Assembly: GCA_903939115.1 (NCBI GenBank)
Contig: CAJAFV010000043.1
Coordinates: 16,039 to 80,038 of the forward strand
Length of the DNA stretch: 64,000 nt
Reading direction: 5' to 3'
Origin: an uncultured Geobacteraceae bacterium
GTDB taxonomy: Bacteria; Desulfobacterota; Desulfuromonadia; Geobacterales; Pseudopelobacteraceae
Shown here: piece by piece, positions 56,523 to 63,609 of the stretch
Layout of the letters: every line of letters starts with the position of its first letter
Position numbering within the stretch: position 1 is the first letter of the stretch
Notes under the pieces: generated by a model
Databases searched by the model: none
Seen by the model: the letters and a program-made list of their open reading frames with translations, nothing else
Told to the model about the DNA's origin: nothing
Made by a program: the position numbers and the translations under genes

Positions 56523-56818
56523 TTTTTCTTTTTGTCCTTTTTTACCGCCTTGAGCTCTCCCAGCACATGGCACCCTGTGCAGGTCAGTCGCTCGGGATGC
56601 GGCGTCTCGGGGGCCCCTGCCAGTCCGGTCCCATGGCACTCAAGGCAATACGTGCCATCTGCGGTGTCCTTAATCGCATGTGATATTCTTGGTGGGGTGT
56701 TCTCGGCGTTCTGAGCATCTTTCTCGTAATTTTCCGGTTCATCCGCACAGACAACAACCGGGAGAGCAAGGAGCGCTAAGAGCAACGCAACAGCAGAGCA
56801 ACGACACAGTAATCTCAT
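56519..56818 (-). CDS. napB: Periplasmic nitrate reductase diheme subunit NapB
   Basis: The 99-residue protein has a signal peptide (to about residue 25, VCADEP), PPRISHAI with an axial His, and two haem motifs, CLECH and CTGCH, the latter preceded by APETPHPERL. This is the NapB pattern, but the protein is shorter than the typical 130-150 residues. It should pass electrons to NapA. The order napH-napB-napF-octaheme gene places it at the junction of the nitrate and nitrite steps. The C-terminus is Lys-rich. Confidence 0.85.
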   Translation of the reverse strand: MRLLCRCSAVALLLALLALPVVVCADEPENYEKDAQNAENTPPRISHAIKDTADGTYCLECHGTGLAGAPETPHPERLTCTGCHVLGELKAVKKDKKKK

Positions 56819-56845
56819 GGGAAACCTCCGTAAATTTAACAGATT

Positions 56846-57619
56846 TTATGTATACCAAACGTTTACCGCTAGTGCTTTGGTAGGACAGATGTCGATACAG
56901 TCACCACATCGGGTACAATCACCGCCGGTAATCTGCAGGCTGTTGGCGGTCAGTGATGGGGCCAGTACCTCTTCAACCGGGCATACTTGCGTACATTTGT
57001 CACAATGAGTGCAGAGATGAGGAGAAAATCCAACTCTAACCGGGCTGTACCGCCCCAGTAACGAGTAAAATCCTCCTACCGGACAGAGGGAGCGACACCA
57101 GACACGCCGGGCAACGGCTACCTCTACTACAAGTAGTGCCAGCACCAGCAGCAGGGGGAGCCACGCTTGAAACATAACAGCGCGTGTGGTGATGCCGATT
57201 GGTGACAGAATTTCAAAGAGCGGGATGCCGGCCACCAGTGAAATGATAACTGATGCCGCAAACGACCAGCGAATTCCGTTTAAGGAAATAGTCCGCGTAC
57301 CTGTTCCAAGGCGGCTGCGGAGTTTTTCGCTGATCTCTGTCACCAGATACACCGGACAGACCCACCCGCAGAAGGTACGACCGCCCGCCACGAAGTAAAA
57401 ACCGGCAACAAGCGCCGCCGAACCAAGAAACGATGCCACGAATACGTGCGAAGCAACTGTTGCCTGCAGAAACGCCAGCGGATCTACCAGGTTGATGCCG
57501 AACAACTCTCCGGCTGCCAGATTGCCGTGAAAGACGCTGATGCCAAACAGCGGAGAGGCTATTACCGCTATGGTTCCTATCTGAACTACACGGCGTATGG
57601 TGCGCCACCTAAAATTCAT
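56846..57619 (-). CDS. napH: Quinol dehydrogenase membrane subunit NapH
   Basis: The 257-residue protein has four membrane helices (about 12-30, 54-78, 115-135, 148-168), the cytoplasmic CGWVCP and CRSLCPVG motifs and two C-terminal [4Fe-4S] motifs (CTHCDKCTQVCP and CTRCGDCIDICP). NapH oxidises menaquinol and passes electrons to NapG. It overlaps napG by 11 bases. With no napC in the operon, NapGH is the only visible quinol route to NapAB and, probably, to the octaheme reductase. Confidence 0.94.
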   Translation of the reverse strand: MNFRWRTIRRVVQIGTIAVIASPLFGISVFHGNLAAGELFGINLVDPLAFLQATVASHVFVASFLGSAALVAGFYFVAGGRTFCGWVCPVYLVTEISEKLRSRLGTGTRTISLNGIRWSFAASVIISLVAGIPLFEILSPIGITTRAVMFQAWLPLLLVLALLVVEVAVARRVWCRSLCPVGGFYSLLGRYSPVRVGFSPHLCTHCDKCTQVCPVEEVLAPSLTANSLQITGGDCTRCGDCIDICPTKALAVNVWYT

Positions 57620-58271
57620 AGTAGTCCTTCTGTGCCGGTGGCGACTTCATGACTACAATCACCGGTTTGTCGCGCACGCAGGCATTTTCACAGATGCCGC
57701 ACCCCACACATTTGTCACGGTGGATGACCGGTTCCATGATCGAATGGACGCCGGTACGCTGGTTGTGGCGAGGTTCTATGGTGATCGCCTTGTCGATCAG
57801 GGGGCACTGACGATAACAGACTTCGCAGCGCAGGCCGCGCAGGGAAAGGCAGTTTTCACGGTCAACAATGACTGCCGTCCCCATGGTGATTTTTTCGATA
57901 TCCTCGAGTTTATTGTTTAAAGCACCGGATGGACATGCCTTGGCGCAGGGCAGGTCCGGACAGAGGTAGCACGGCATTTCACGGGCTATGATGTGCGGCG
58001 TGCCGATGCCGACACCCGCTTCGCCGCCTGCCATAGTAATGGAATGATACGGGCACGCCTGCGCACACTTTCCGCATTTGATGCAGGCAGAGAGGAAACG
58101 CGGCTCTTCCAGCGCTCCCGGAGGTCGCAGGTAGAAACCGTGGGCGTCGGCCCGTCGCAGGAAGAGCGTTGCAATGCTCCCTCCGGCAACGACCAGAGCC
58201 AGCGGCACCAGCACTCCGTCTTTCAAAAAACGGCGCCTGGTGATACCGGTTTGTGATGGTACCTTGTTCAT
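57609..58271 (-). CDS. napG: Periplasmic ferredoxin-type protein NapG
   Basis: The 220-residue protein starts with a Tat signal (TRRRFLKDG, about 11-19, plus a hydrophobic stretch). It holds four Cys clusters for [4Fe-4S] centres: CIKCGKCAQACP, CYLCPDLPCAKACP, CEVCYRQCP and CVGCGICENACV. NapG accepts electrons from NapH in the periplasm. The gene follows napA by 15 bases and overlaps napH. Confidence 0.94.
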   Translation of the reverse strand: MNKVPSQTGITRRRFLKDGVLVPLALVVAGGSIATLFLRRADAHGFYLRPPGALEEPRFLSACIKCGKCAQACPYHSITMAGGEAGVGIGTPHIIAREMPCYLCPDLPCAKACPSGALNNKLEDIEKITMGTAVIVDRENCLSLRGLRCEVCYRQCPLIDKAITIEPRHNQRTGVHSIMEPVIHRDKCVGCGICENACVRDKPVIVVMKSPPAQKDYYEF

Positions 58272-58286
58272 GCTCTACCGCCCGGG

Positions 58287-60593
58287 TTATGCCTTTTCCA
58301 CTTTTACCGCACATTTTTTGTAATCCGGTTCGCCGGAAATCGGGCAGTAGGCGTCGATGCACAGTTCGTTTATCAGCTTGGTCTCGTCAAAAAATGCGAC
58401 AAAAATATTGCCTTTTTCTGCCTTACCTCGCCCGTTCAGATCCACCGGCAGGATTATCGTGCCGCGACGGGAGCTTATTTTTACCTTCTGCAGATTTTTG
58501 ATCCCGAGTTTTTTTGCATCATCAGGGTGCATCTCGCAGACCGCTGCGGGGTACGCCCGCTTTAGCTCAGGTACCCGTCCGGTCATGGTGCCGGTGTGCC
58601 AATGCTCCAGAACGCGTCCGGTGCAGAGCCAGAACGGATAACTTTTATCGGGCGCTTCCGCAGCCGGTTCGTAGGGGCGTGCCCAGATAACCGCCCGTCC
58701 GTCATCCTTCTTGTTTTTGTAGAACTTGATGCCTTCACCGGCCTTGACGTACGGATCATACCCTTCGGCATAGCGGTAGAGGGTTTCTTTGCCGTTGACC
58801 ACCGGCCAGCGGAGACCACGTGCTTTCGTATAGGCTTCGTATGGTGCCAAATCTTTGCCGCCGACGGTAAACTGGCGGTACTCTTCCCAGATTTCTTTCT
58901 CGACGTACTTGTAGGGAAACAGATTGCCGTGACCGAGGCGCCTGGCCAGATCGATCGTCTGAGTCAGGTCATTTCTGGCCTCACCTGGTGGTTCCACCAT
59001 TTTGTACCATTGCTGGGTACGGCGTTCCGCGTTACCAAAAACACCCTCCTTTTCGACCCAGGAAGCGGAGGGGAGAATAACATCAGCAACCTCGGTGCTC
59101 TTGGTCGGATACATGTCGGAAACTATCACAAAACGCCCGTCCCCTTTGCGGGCGCCTTTGCGGAAGCGGTTGAGGTTAGGGAGCGATTGGAACGGGTTGG
59201 TGACTTGAGTCCAGACAACTTTAATGTCGCCGCGGTCCAGGGCACGAAACATTTCTATAGCATTATAGGTTGGTTTCTCTGGAATCTTCTTGACGTCTAT
59301 GCCCCATATTTTTGCGGCTATGGCGCGATGTTCAGGGTTGGTTACCACCATATCTGCAGGGAGTCGATGAGTGAACGTGCCAACTTCCCGGGCCGTGCCG
59401 CAGGCGGACGGCTGACCGGTCAGAGACATGGGGTTTTCGCCCGGCCGGCAGATCTTGCCGGTTAACAGATGGACGTTGTAGACGAGATTATTGACCCAGG
59501 TGCCACGGGTGTGCTGGTTGAAGCCCATGGTCCAGAGCGAGTTGACCTTGCGCTTTTTATCTGCATACAGACGAGCCATTTCGACAATTTTTTCTGCAGG
59601 AACACCGGAAAGCCTGGATGCATATTCAGGGGTATACTCTTTAAGAAAATCTTTGTATTCATCGAAGGTCATTGGTTTGGGATCGTCGGCAAATTTGAAC
59701 TTGTCTTCGAGGCCGTTACCGATGTTTGTTTTTCCTTTTTTAAAGACGACATGCTTTTTGATGAAGTTTTCGTCGTAGAGTTTCTCTTTGACGATGACAT
59801 GTGCGATCGCGTTCAGGAGTGCTAAATCGGTTTGGGGAGCAAATTTGATGTATTGGTCGGCCATCTGTGACGTACGGGTTCTACGGGTGCCGAAATCGAT
59901 GATTTTGACATTCGGGTTTTTCAAACGGTTGTCGATCATGCGCGAGAAGAGGACCGGGTGGCACTCAGCCATGTTCGCTCCCCACAGAAAATACGTGTCG
60001 CCGATGTCGAGATCATCATAGACACCCATCGGTTCGTCAGATGCAAACGTCGTCATAAATCCGGTGACAGCCGATGCCATGCAGAGACGGGCGTTCGGTT
60101 CGACATTGTTGGTGCCGATGCCCCCCTTAAAGAGTTTGCTGGCGGCATATCCTTCGAAGACGGTCCACTGGCCGGAGCCGTAGATCGCAACCGAATCGGG
60201 ACCATGTTTTTCGATGGCCTCCTTAAATTTACCAGCTATCAGGGTCATTGCCTCTTCCCACGAAGCCTCGACCATTTTGTCACCTTTGCGGATCAACGGC
60301 TTGGTCAGACGATCTTTGCCGTAAAGGATCTTGGAAAGAAAATAGCCTTTAATGCAGTTAAGTCCTCTGTTGACCGGTGCTGCCGGGTCACCTTTTGTTG
60401 CCACTATCCTGCCGTCCTTTACTCCTACAAGAACACCGCAGCCGGTTCCGCAAAAACGACAGGGGGCCTTGCCCCATTTGATGCCGCTGTCAGCCGCCTC
60501 GACCAACTTCGGTTTCAGTACGGCTGCTCCGGTAGCGGCAAATGCGGCGGCAGCTGCAGAGGCCTTCAGAAAATCCCGTCTGGTAAGTCCCAT
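58287..60593 (-). CDS. napA: Periplasmic nitrate reductase catalytic subunit NapA
   Basis: The 768-residue protein begins with a Tat signal (TRRDFLKASA, 4-13). The [4Fe-4S] cysteines are Cys45, 48, 52 and 80 (CX2CX3CX27C), and Cys171 in ARLCMASAV is the likely molybdenum ligand. Molybdopterin-binding segments of the DMSO reductase family follow (WGANMAECHPVLFSR, GMEHWHTGTMTGR-like LEHWHTGTMTGR near the C-terminus). It reduces nitrate to nitrite in the periplasm using the bis-MGD cofactor. Overall length fits the shorter, Desulfovibrio-like NapA branch. The gene lies between napD and napG. Confidence 0.96.
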   Translation of the reverse strand: MGLTRRDFLKASAAAAAFAATGAAVLKPKLVEAADSGIKWGKAPCRFCGTGCGVLVGVKDGRIVATKGDPAAPVNRGLNCIKGYFLSKILYGKDRLTKPLIRKGDKMVEASWEEAMTLIAGKFKEAIEKHGPDSVAIYGSGQWTVFEGYAASKLFKGGIGTNNVEPNARLCMASAVTGFMTTFASDEPMGVYDDLDIGDTYFLWGANMAECHPVLFSRMIDNRLKNPNVKIIDFGTRRTRTSQMADQYIKFAPQTDLALLNAIAHVIVKEKLYDENFIKKHVVFKKGKTNIGNGLEDKFKFADDPKPMTFDEYKDFLKEYTPEYASRLSGVPAEKIVEMARLYADKKRKVNSLWTMGFNQHTRGTWVNNLVYNVHLLTGKICRPGENPMSLTGQPSACGTAREVGTFTHRLPADMVVTNPEHRAIAAKIWGIDVKKIPEKPTYNAIEMFRALDRGDIKVVWTQVTNPFQSLPNLNRFRKGARKGDGRFVIVSDMYPTKSTEVADVILPSASWVEKEGVFGNAERRTQQWYKMVEPPGEARNDLTQTIDLARRLGHGNLFPYKYVEKEIWEEYRQFTVGGKDLAPYEAYTKARGLRWPVVNGKETLYRYAEGYDPYVKAGEGIKFYKNKKDDGRAVIWARPYEPAAEAPDKSYPFWLCTGRVLEHWHTGTMTGRVPELKRAYPAAVCEMHPDDAKKLGIKNLQKVKISSRRGTIILPVDLNGRGKAEKGNIFVAFFDETKLINELCIDAYCPISGEPDYKKCAVKVEKA

Positions 60594-60651
60594 TTTTTCC
60601 TCCTTAGAGTGTGGTCCTGCTGAGAAAAAACAGCTTCAGTACTGTTCAACG

Positions 60652-60885
60652 TCAGACATCTTCAAAATTGTGATAGGCCAGTCGCACGGTGATTACGTCT
60701 TCAACATCGTGGAGCTGTGAAACAATGTCAACTTCACCCTGGACCGTATCGGCCTCAACAACGGCAACTATCTGACCATCCGGCATTACGCCATGTACTT
60801 CAACGCCGTCAAAAGCGGCCAGCCGCAACGCAACATCATCAACCTTTGCCGCTAAACATGTCAGCACAATCCCTGAAATAGGCAT
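60652..60885 (-). CDS. napD: NapA maturation chaperone NapD
   Basis: The 77-residue protein has the NapD ferredoxin-like fold pattern (MPISGIVLTCLAAKVDDVALRLAA, VEVHGVMPDGQIVAVVEAD, ISQLHDVEDVITVRLAYHNFED). NapD binds the Tat signal of NapA and holds it until the cofactor is inserted. The start is ATG 60885 with AAGGGGAT upstream. It precedes napA by 58 bases. Confidence 0.9.
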   Translation of the reverse strand: MPISGIVLTCLAAKVDDVALRLAAFDGVEVHGVMPDGQIVAVVEADTVQGEVDIVSQLHDVEDVITVRLAYHNFEDV

Positions 60886-60943
60886 AGAATCCCCTTACTT
60901 CGCTTAATAGACAACTGACTGCTTGAACATAAGAAGTCGGGTA

Positions 60944-61306
60944 TTATCTTGGTACCAATACCACCGCTTTTGGCTCAACCGGGCAGACATATTCACAGGA
61001 TCCGCAGCCATCACAGAACTGCGGGTTGATTCTGATCCCGACTCCAGGGTTGAGTTTGATCGCCTTTGGCTTACAGCTCTCTACACAGGCAGAACAGCTG
61101 TTGCTGCGGGCGAGACAACGGTCATTGAATGCCTCTGCAACCAGATCGGGGCGCGGTTCTGATGGCGTGGATGCCCCCTCTGGTCCCATGGTCGCCATGG
61201 TTGGAATGGCGGGAAGGTGCCCCTTGAGCGTGTCGGCAATATCAAACGCCGCTTTCCCGAGAGAGGAGAGGCCCTGTCTGAAAAAATCCTTGCGGGAAAT
61301 GCTCAT
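60944..61306 (-). CDS. napF: NapF-like ferredoxin, first copy
   Basis: The 120-residue protein has the same N-terminal SISRKDFFRQGLSSLG segment and two [4Fe-4S] motifs (CLARSNSCSACVESCKP, CDGCGSCEYVCP) as the copy at 56118-56522, with a different middle. E. coli NapF has more cluster motifs, so both copies are a reduced form. It overlaps the PAS gene by four bases (ATGA) and precedes napD by 58 bases. It probably assists NapA maturation. Confidence 0.86.
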   Translation of the reverse strand: MSISRKDFFRQGLSSLGKAAFDIADTLKGHLPAIPTMATMGPEGASTPSEPRPDLVAEAFNDRCLARSNSCSACVESCKPKAIKLNPGVGIRINPQFCDGCGSCEYVCPVEPKAVVLVPR

Positions 61307-61740
61307 GCCTGTTTCTCTTCCAAGACCTTGAGACGCTCCTTCAGCGTTTTTTCCTTCTGAAAGCGGGCCGTGATGTCCCTGATAATTGCTCCGGTACCAA
61401 GAACAGCGCCATCATCACCGCGAACGATCACCATGCTGAATTCCAGGGAAAGCCGGGAGCCGTCCTTGCGTATGCCGGGTGCCGAGAGGAGTTCTGTCCC
61501 ATATCGGGTAACGCCGCTTGCCATGACTTTGTGATACCCATCCCAATGCCTGCTGCGCAGGTTTTCCGGGATGATCAGATCAAGGCTTTGGCCTTCGGCT
61601 TCGGCGGCGGAAAATCCGAACATTGCCTCGGCCCCTTTGTTCCAAAGACGTATGGCTCCCTCATGGTCGGCAAACATGATCGCGTCACTGTTTTCTCGTA
61701 CGATCTGTTCGGCTAACCAGGGAAATGACACGGTATTCAT
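61303..61740 (-). CDS. PAS domain protein, first gene of the nap operon
   Basis: From ATG 61740 (AAGGAG upstream) the 145-residue protein is a single PAS domain with PAC motif: IVRENSDAIMFADHEGAIRLWNKGAEAMFGFSAAEAEGQSLDLIIPENLR, then GSRLSLEFSMVIVRGDDGAVLGTGAIIRDITAR, and a short C-terminal helix. It has no kinase, DNA-binding or GGDEF output. It overlaps the first napF-like gene by four bases, so it is co-translated with the nitrate reductase genes. The C-terminal coiled helix suggests dimerisation. What it senses (redox, haem, nitrate?) is unknown. Confidence 0.82.
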   Translation of the reverse strand: MNTVSFPWLAEQIVRENSDAIMFADHEGAIRLWNKGAEAMFGFSAAEAEGQSLDLIIPENLRSRHWDGYHKVMASGVTRYGTELLSAPGIRKDGSRLSLEFSMVIVRGDDGAVLGTGAIIRDITARFQKEKTLKERLKVLEEKQA

Positions 61741-61876
61741 GTGGGTTCTCCTTGTGCCATGGAAATAAGATTCTGTTTTCAGGGCGATTAGCCCCTGTTA
61801 GAGCTTACCAGACAATCTCACTTCTACAAGCGTGAGTCGGAATTACATATAAATGCGCACAATGTGTTGTAACAAC

Positions 61877-61917
61877 CATTACTCCTACCTGCAGCTAAAT
61901 CTTTGACCAAAGTCAAA
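61877..61917 (-). promoter_or_regulatory. Crp/Fnr-type (HcpR/DNR-like) site with possible nap promoter
   Basis: TTTGAC-CAAA-GTCAAA (61902-61917) is a perfect palindrome of the TTGAC-N4-GTCAA kind bound by Crp/Fnr-family regulators such as DNR and HcpR. On the minus strand TAATGG (61882-61877) could be the -10 box, which would put the site centre about 40 bases before the transcription start, as in class II activation. It lies about 160 bases before the PAS gene. Confidence 0.65.
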
Positions 61918-62020
61918 AACCAGTTCTATATGATTTATTGAATGTATTTGGGAGGTTGGAAATATTTTTTTGCAGGGGGGTGGTAAGGAGCTCTTCTTCG
62001 AACCAAAAGCGAAACTGAAT

Positions 62021-62055
62021 ACGGCCGAATACCATGTGAAATGGTAAACGGCCGT
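62021..62055. other. Long near-perfect hairpin
   Basis: ACGGCCG-AA-TACCAT (62021-62035) pairs with ATGGTA-AA-CGGCCGT (62041-62055) around a GTGAA loop; only the symmetric AA/AA is unpaired. No T run follows on the plus strand and only scattered Ts on the minus strand. It may terminate the small minus-strand ORF, or be a binding or processing element. Confidence 0.6.
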
Positions 62056-62091
62056 AACTATCTTCAGTCCAACACAAACGTTCAATAACAG

Positions 62092-62220
62092 TTACCTCAT
62101 CATTCCACCGGGTGTGCCTGTCATCATGCCGCCGCGGAATGCGGTTGACATGTTGCGGAAGGGTTGTCCCGGCATGATGTTGGTAAGGTCTATCATCATG
62201 CTGCCTCGCAGGTTAGACAT
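62092..62220 (-). CDS. Possible Met-rich small protein
   Basis: The 42-codon frame starts at ATG 62220, is rich in Met and Gly (MSNLRGSMMIDL...GGMMR) and ends 37 bases before the hairpin. The ribosome-binding site is weak. It might be a small protein, or the C-terminal remnant of a decayed gene, because the open frame continues 17 codons upstream. Confidence 0.3.
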   Translation of the reverse strand: MSNLRGSMMIDLTNIMPGQPFRNMSTAFRGGMMTGTPGGMMR

Positions 62221-62423
62221 CGCTGTCTCGACGCCGGGACCTGAACCCTTATGGGGTTTCAGATAGCTTCTGCTTCATCTCTGCGGAATTGGTACGTCAA
62301 ATCAATATGAATTGTGACGGATGGATGATAAATTATAGTGAGGTGACACTGATATTAGCGTTGATGTAGTGTGGATTTTAGTGTATTTTCAGTGTTAAAA
62401 TAACTATGCGGGAGGTAGGAAAG

Positions 62424-62657
62424 ATGGTGCAACTGAAACGAAAACAACAGACCAGTATCAGTCTTACTCCTGAAGATTTTGAGTTTGTCAGGCAAAACAG
62501 AATAGACCTGAGCCGGGTTGCGACAGCATATGTTGCAGCCGAAAGACGCAAACAGGATGTTATCGAAGCGTTTAATAGCGTCGAACATGTCATGACCCAC
62601 CTGATGTCCGACAAGGAGGGTATTGCCCACTATGTAAAAAGCAAGAGGGTTTGGTAA
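62424..62657 (+). CDS. CcdA-like antitoxin
   Basis: From ATG 62424 (GGGAGG upstream) the 77-residue protein is placed directly before a CcdB-like toxin gene with TAATG overlap. It is charged and helical. The N-terminal SISLTPEDFEFV-type segment could be a DNA-binding strand-helix, but similarity to CcdA is not clear, so identity rests mainly on the pairing. Confidence 0.6.
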   Translation: MVQLKRKQQTSISLTPEDFEFVRQNRIDLSRVATAYVAAERRKQDVIEAFNSVEHVMTHLMSDKEGIAHYVKSKRVW

Positions 62658-62968
62658 TGCAATATTCGGTGTACCGAAATAGTGATGAAGTATCGTTGGC
62701 GAAATACCTGATGGTGATTTCAAATGACGAACTTCTGAAATTCGGTTTGGCAACCGTAGTGCCAATCTTTCTGCGGGGTAAACTGTCAATAATCGGCGCT
62801 GGAACGATTTTCTGTCCTGTCGTGTCGATTCAGGGTGAGGACTGTTTTGTAAACCTGCTTATGCCCGGCACCGTCATGGCTGATGAGTTACGCTCACTGG
62901 TAACTTCGCTGCCTCATCTGCATGAGACGATCATCAAGGCAATAGATTATCTCGTTTCCGGTTACTGA
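62657..62968 (+). CDS. ccdB: CcdB family toxin
   Basis: From ATG 62657 the 103-residue protein resembles CcdB: MQYSVYRN at the start, ATVVPIFLRGKL, CPVVSIQGEDCFVNLLMPGTV in the middle, and the HETIIKAIDYLVSGY end, which matches the CcdB C-terminal helix that binds gyrase and CcdA. CcdB poisons DNA gyrase. Translation is coupled to the antitoxin gene. Confidence 0.78.
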   Translation: MQYSVYRNSDEVSLAKYLMVISNDELLKFGLATVVPIFLRGKLSIIGAGTIFCPVVSIQGEDCFVNLLMPGTVMADELRSLVTSLPHLHETIIKAIDYLVSGY

Positions 62969-62999
62969 TTCCCTCGCACAAATCCCGCATAGTAAAGAG

Positions 63000-63036
63000 A
63001 ACAAAGCCGCTTCCGTTAATTTAGAGCGGCTTTGTT
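63000..63036. terminator. Bidirectional terminator between ccdB and hemerythrin gene
   Basis: AACAAAGCCGCT (63000-63011) pairs with AGCGGCTTTGTT (63025-63036), twelve base pairs with a 13-base loop, between convergent genes. Confidence 0.9.
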
Positions 63037-63060
63037 TACCTATATATGCGGCAGGTATAG

Positions 63061-63607
63061 CTATTCCTGCTCATATTTTTCAACCAGTTTGCGGTACTGC
63101 TCGCTCAAGTCAGAGCCTGTTCTCTCCTCGGCTCGCCGATACTCTGCAATGATCTCCCCGCGCATTGCTTCGGGGATTACGCGTTCAGCCAGCGGATAGA
63201 GAATGTCATCCTCCTTGCCGATGTGCTCCCGGAGAAGCGCGGCATAGGCCAAGGCGTTTTCGGCAATGGCGCTCTCATGCCCCGGAAGGCCGTCCAACGT
63301 TTTTTGTACAGCCGCCTCCATGCCCACTACATAGGCGCGCCCCTGGTCGTGCTCCATCAGCATAGCGGCAACGGGGCTGTTCTCGCGTGGCATACCGTTC
63401 CTGACCAAAGCCGAGAAGAGTACGTCCTCTTCTTTGGCATGGTGAAAACGGTCGGCGTAATTGCGGATAAAGTCAACTCCATTCAGATAAAACTGCCAAT
63501 CGGTAAAGTCGCCGGCGGCAGTAAGAGCAGCATTCCTCTTGCAGTGTGATCATACGGAGAATCAGGCGGTGCTCAGCCACCAGCGCCTGAGTAATATCGG
63601 TTTTCAT
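63061..63607 (-). pseudogene. Hemerythrin-domain protein, frameshifted
   Basis: A gene starts at ATG 63607 behind AGGAGG (MKTDITQALVAEHRLILRM), but the frame stops after 44 codons at a TGA. The continuation, in another frame, reads DFTDWQFYLNGVDFIRNYADRFHH, AKEEDVLF, LMEHDQGRAYV and REHIGKEDDILYPL to the stop at 63061. Together these give the His/Glu/Asp pattern of an HHE hemerythrin (O2 or NO binding diiron). The break is close to 63535, where one extra base (GAGGAATGC) would explain it. It may be a true mutation or a sequencing error. It follows the iron-sulfur gene with overlapping stop and start. Confidence 0.8.
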
Positions 63608-63609
63608 CA

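Larger units (their letters stand above)
61741..62423. other. Upstream region of the nap operon, no clear gene
   Basis: About 680 bases between the PAS gene and the CcdA-like gene. It contains a Crp/Fnr-type palindrome (61902-61917), a long hairpin (62021-62055) and a small Met-rich ORF (62092-62220), each listed separately. Another small palindrome, GTTGTAACAAC, lies at 61866-61876. Confidence 0.5.

Noticed and set aside
58596..59465. 289-codon open frame on the plus strand
   Set aside because: Antisense shadow of napA; no start context or domain.
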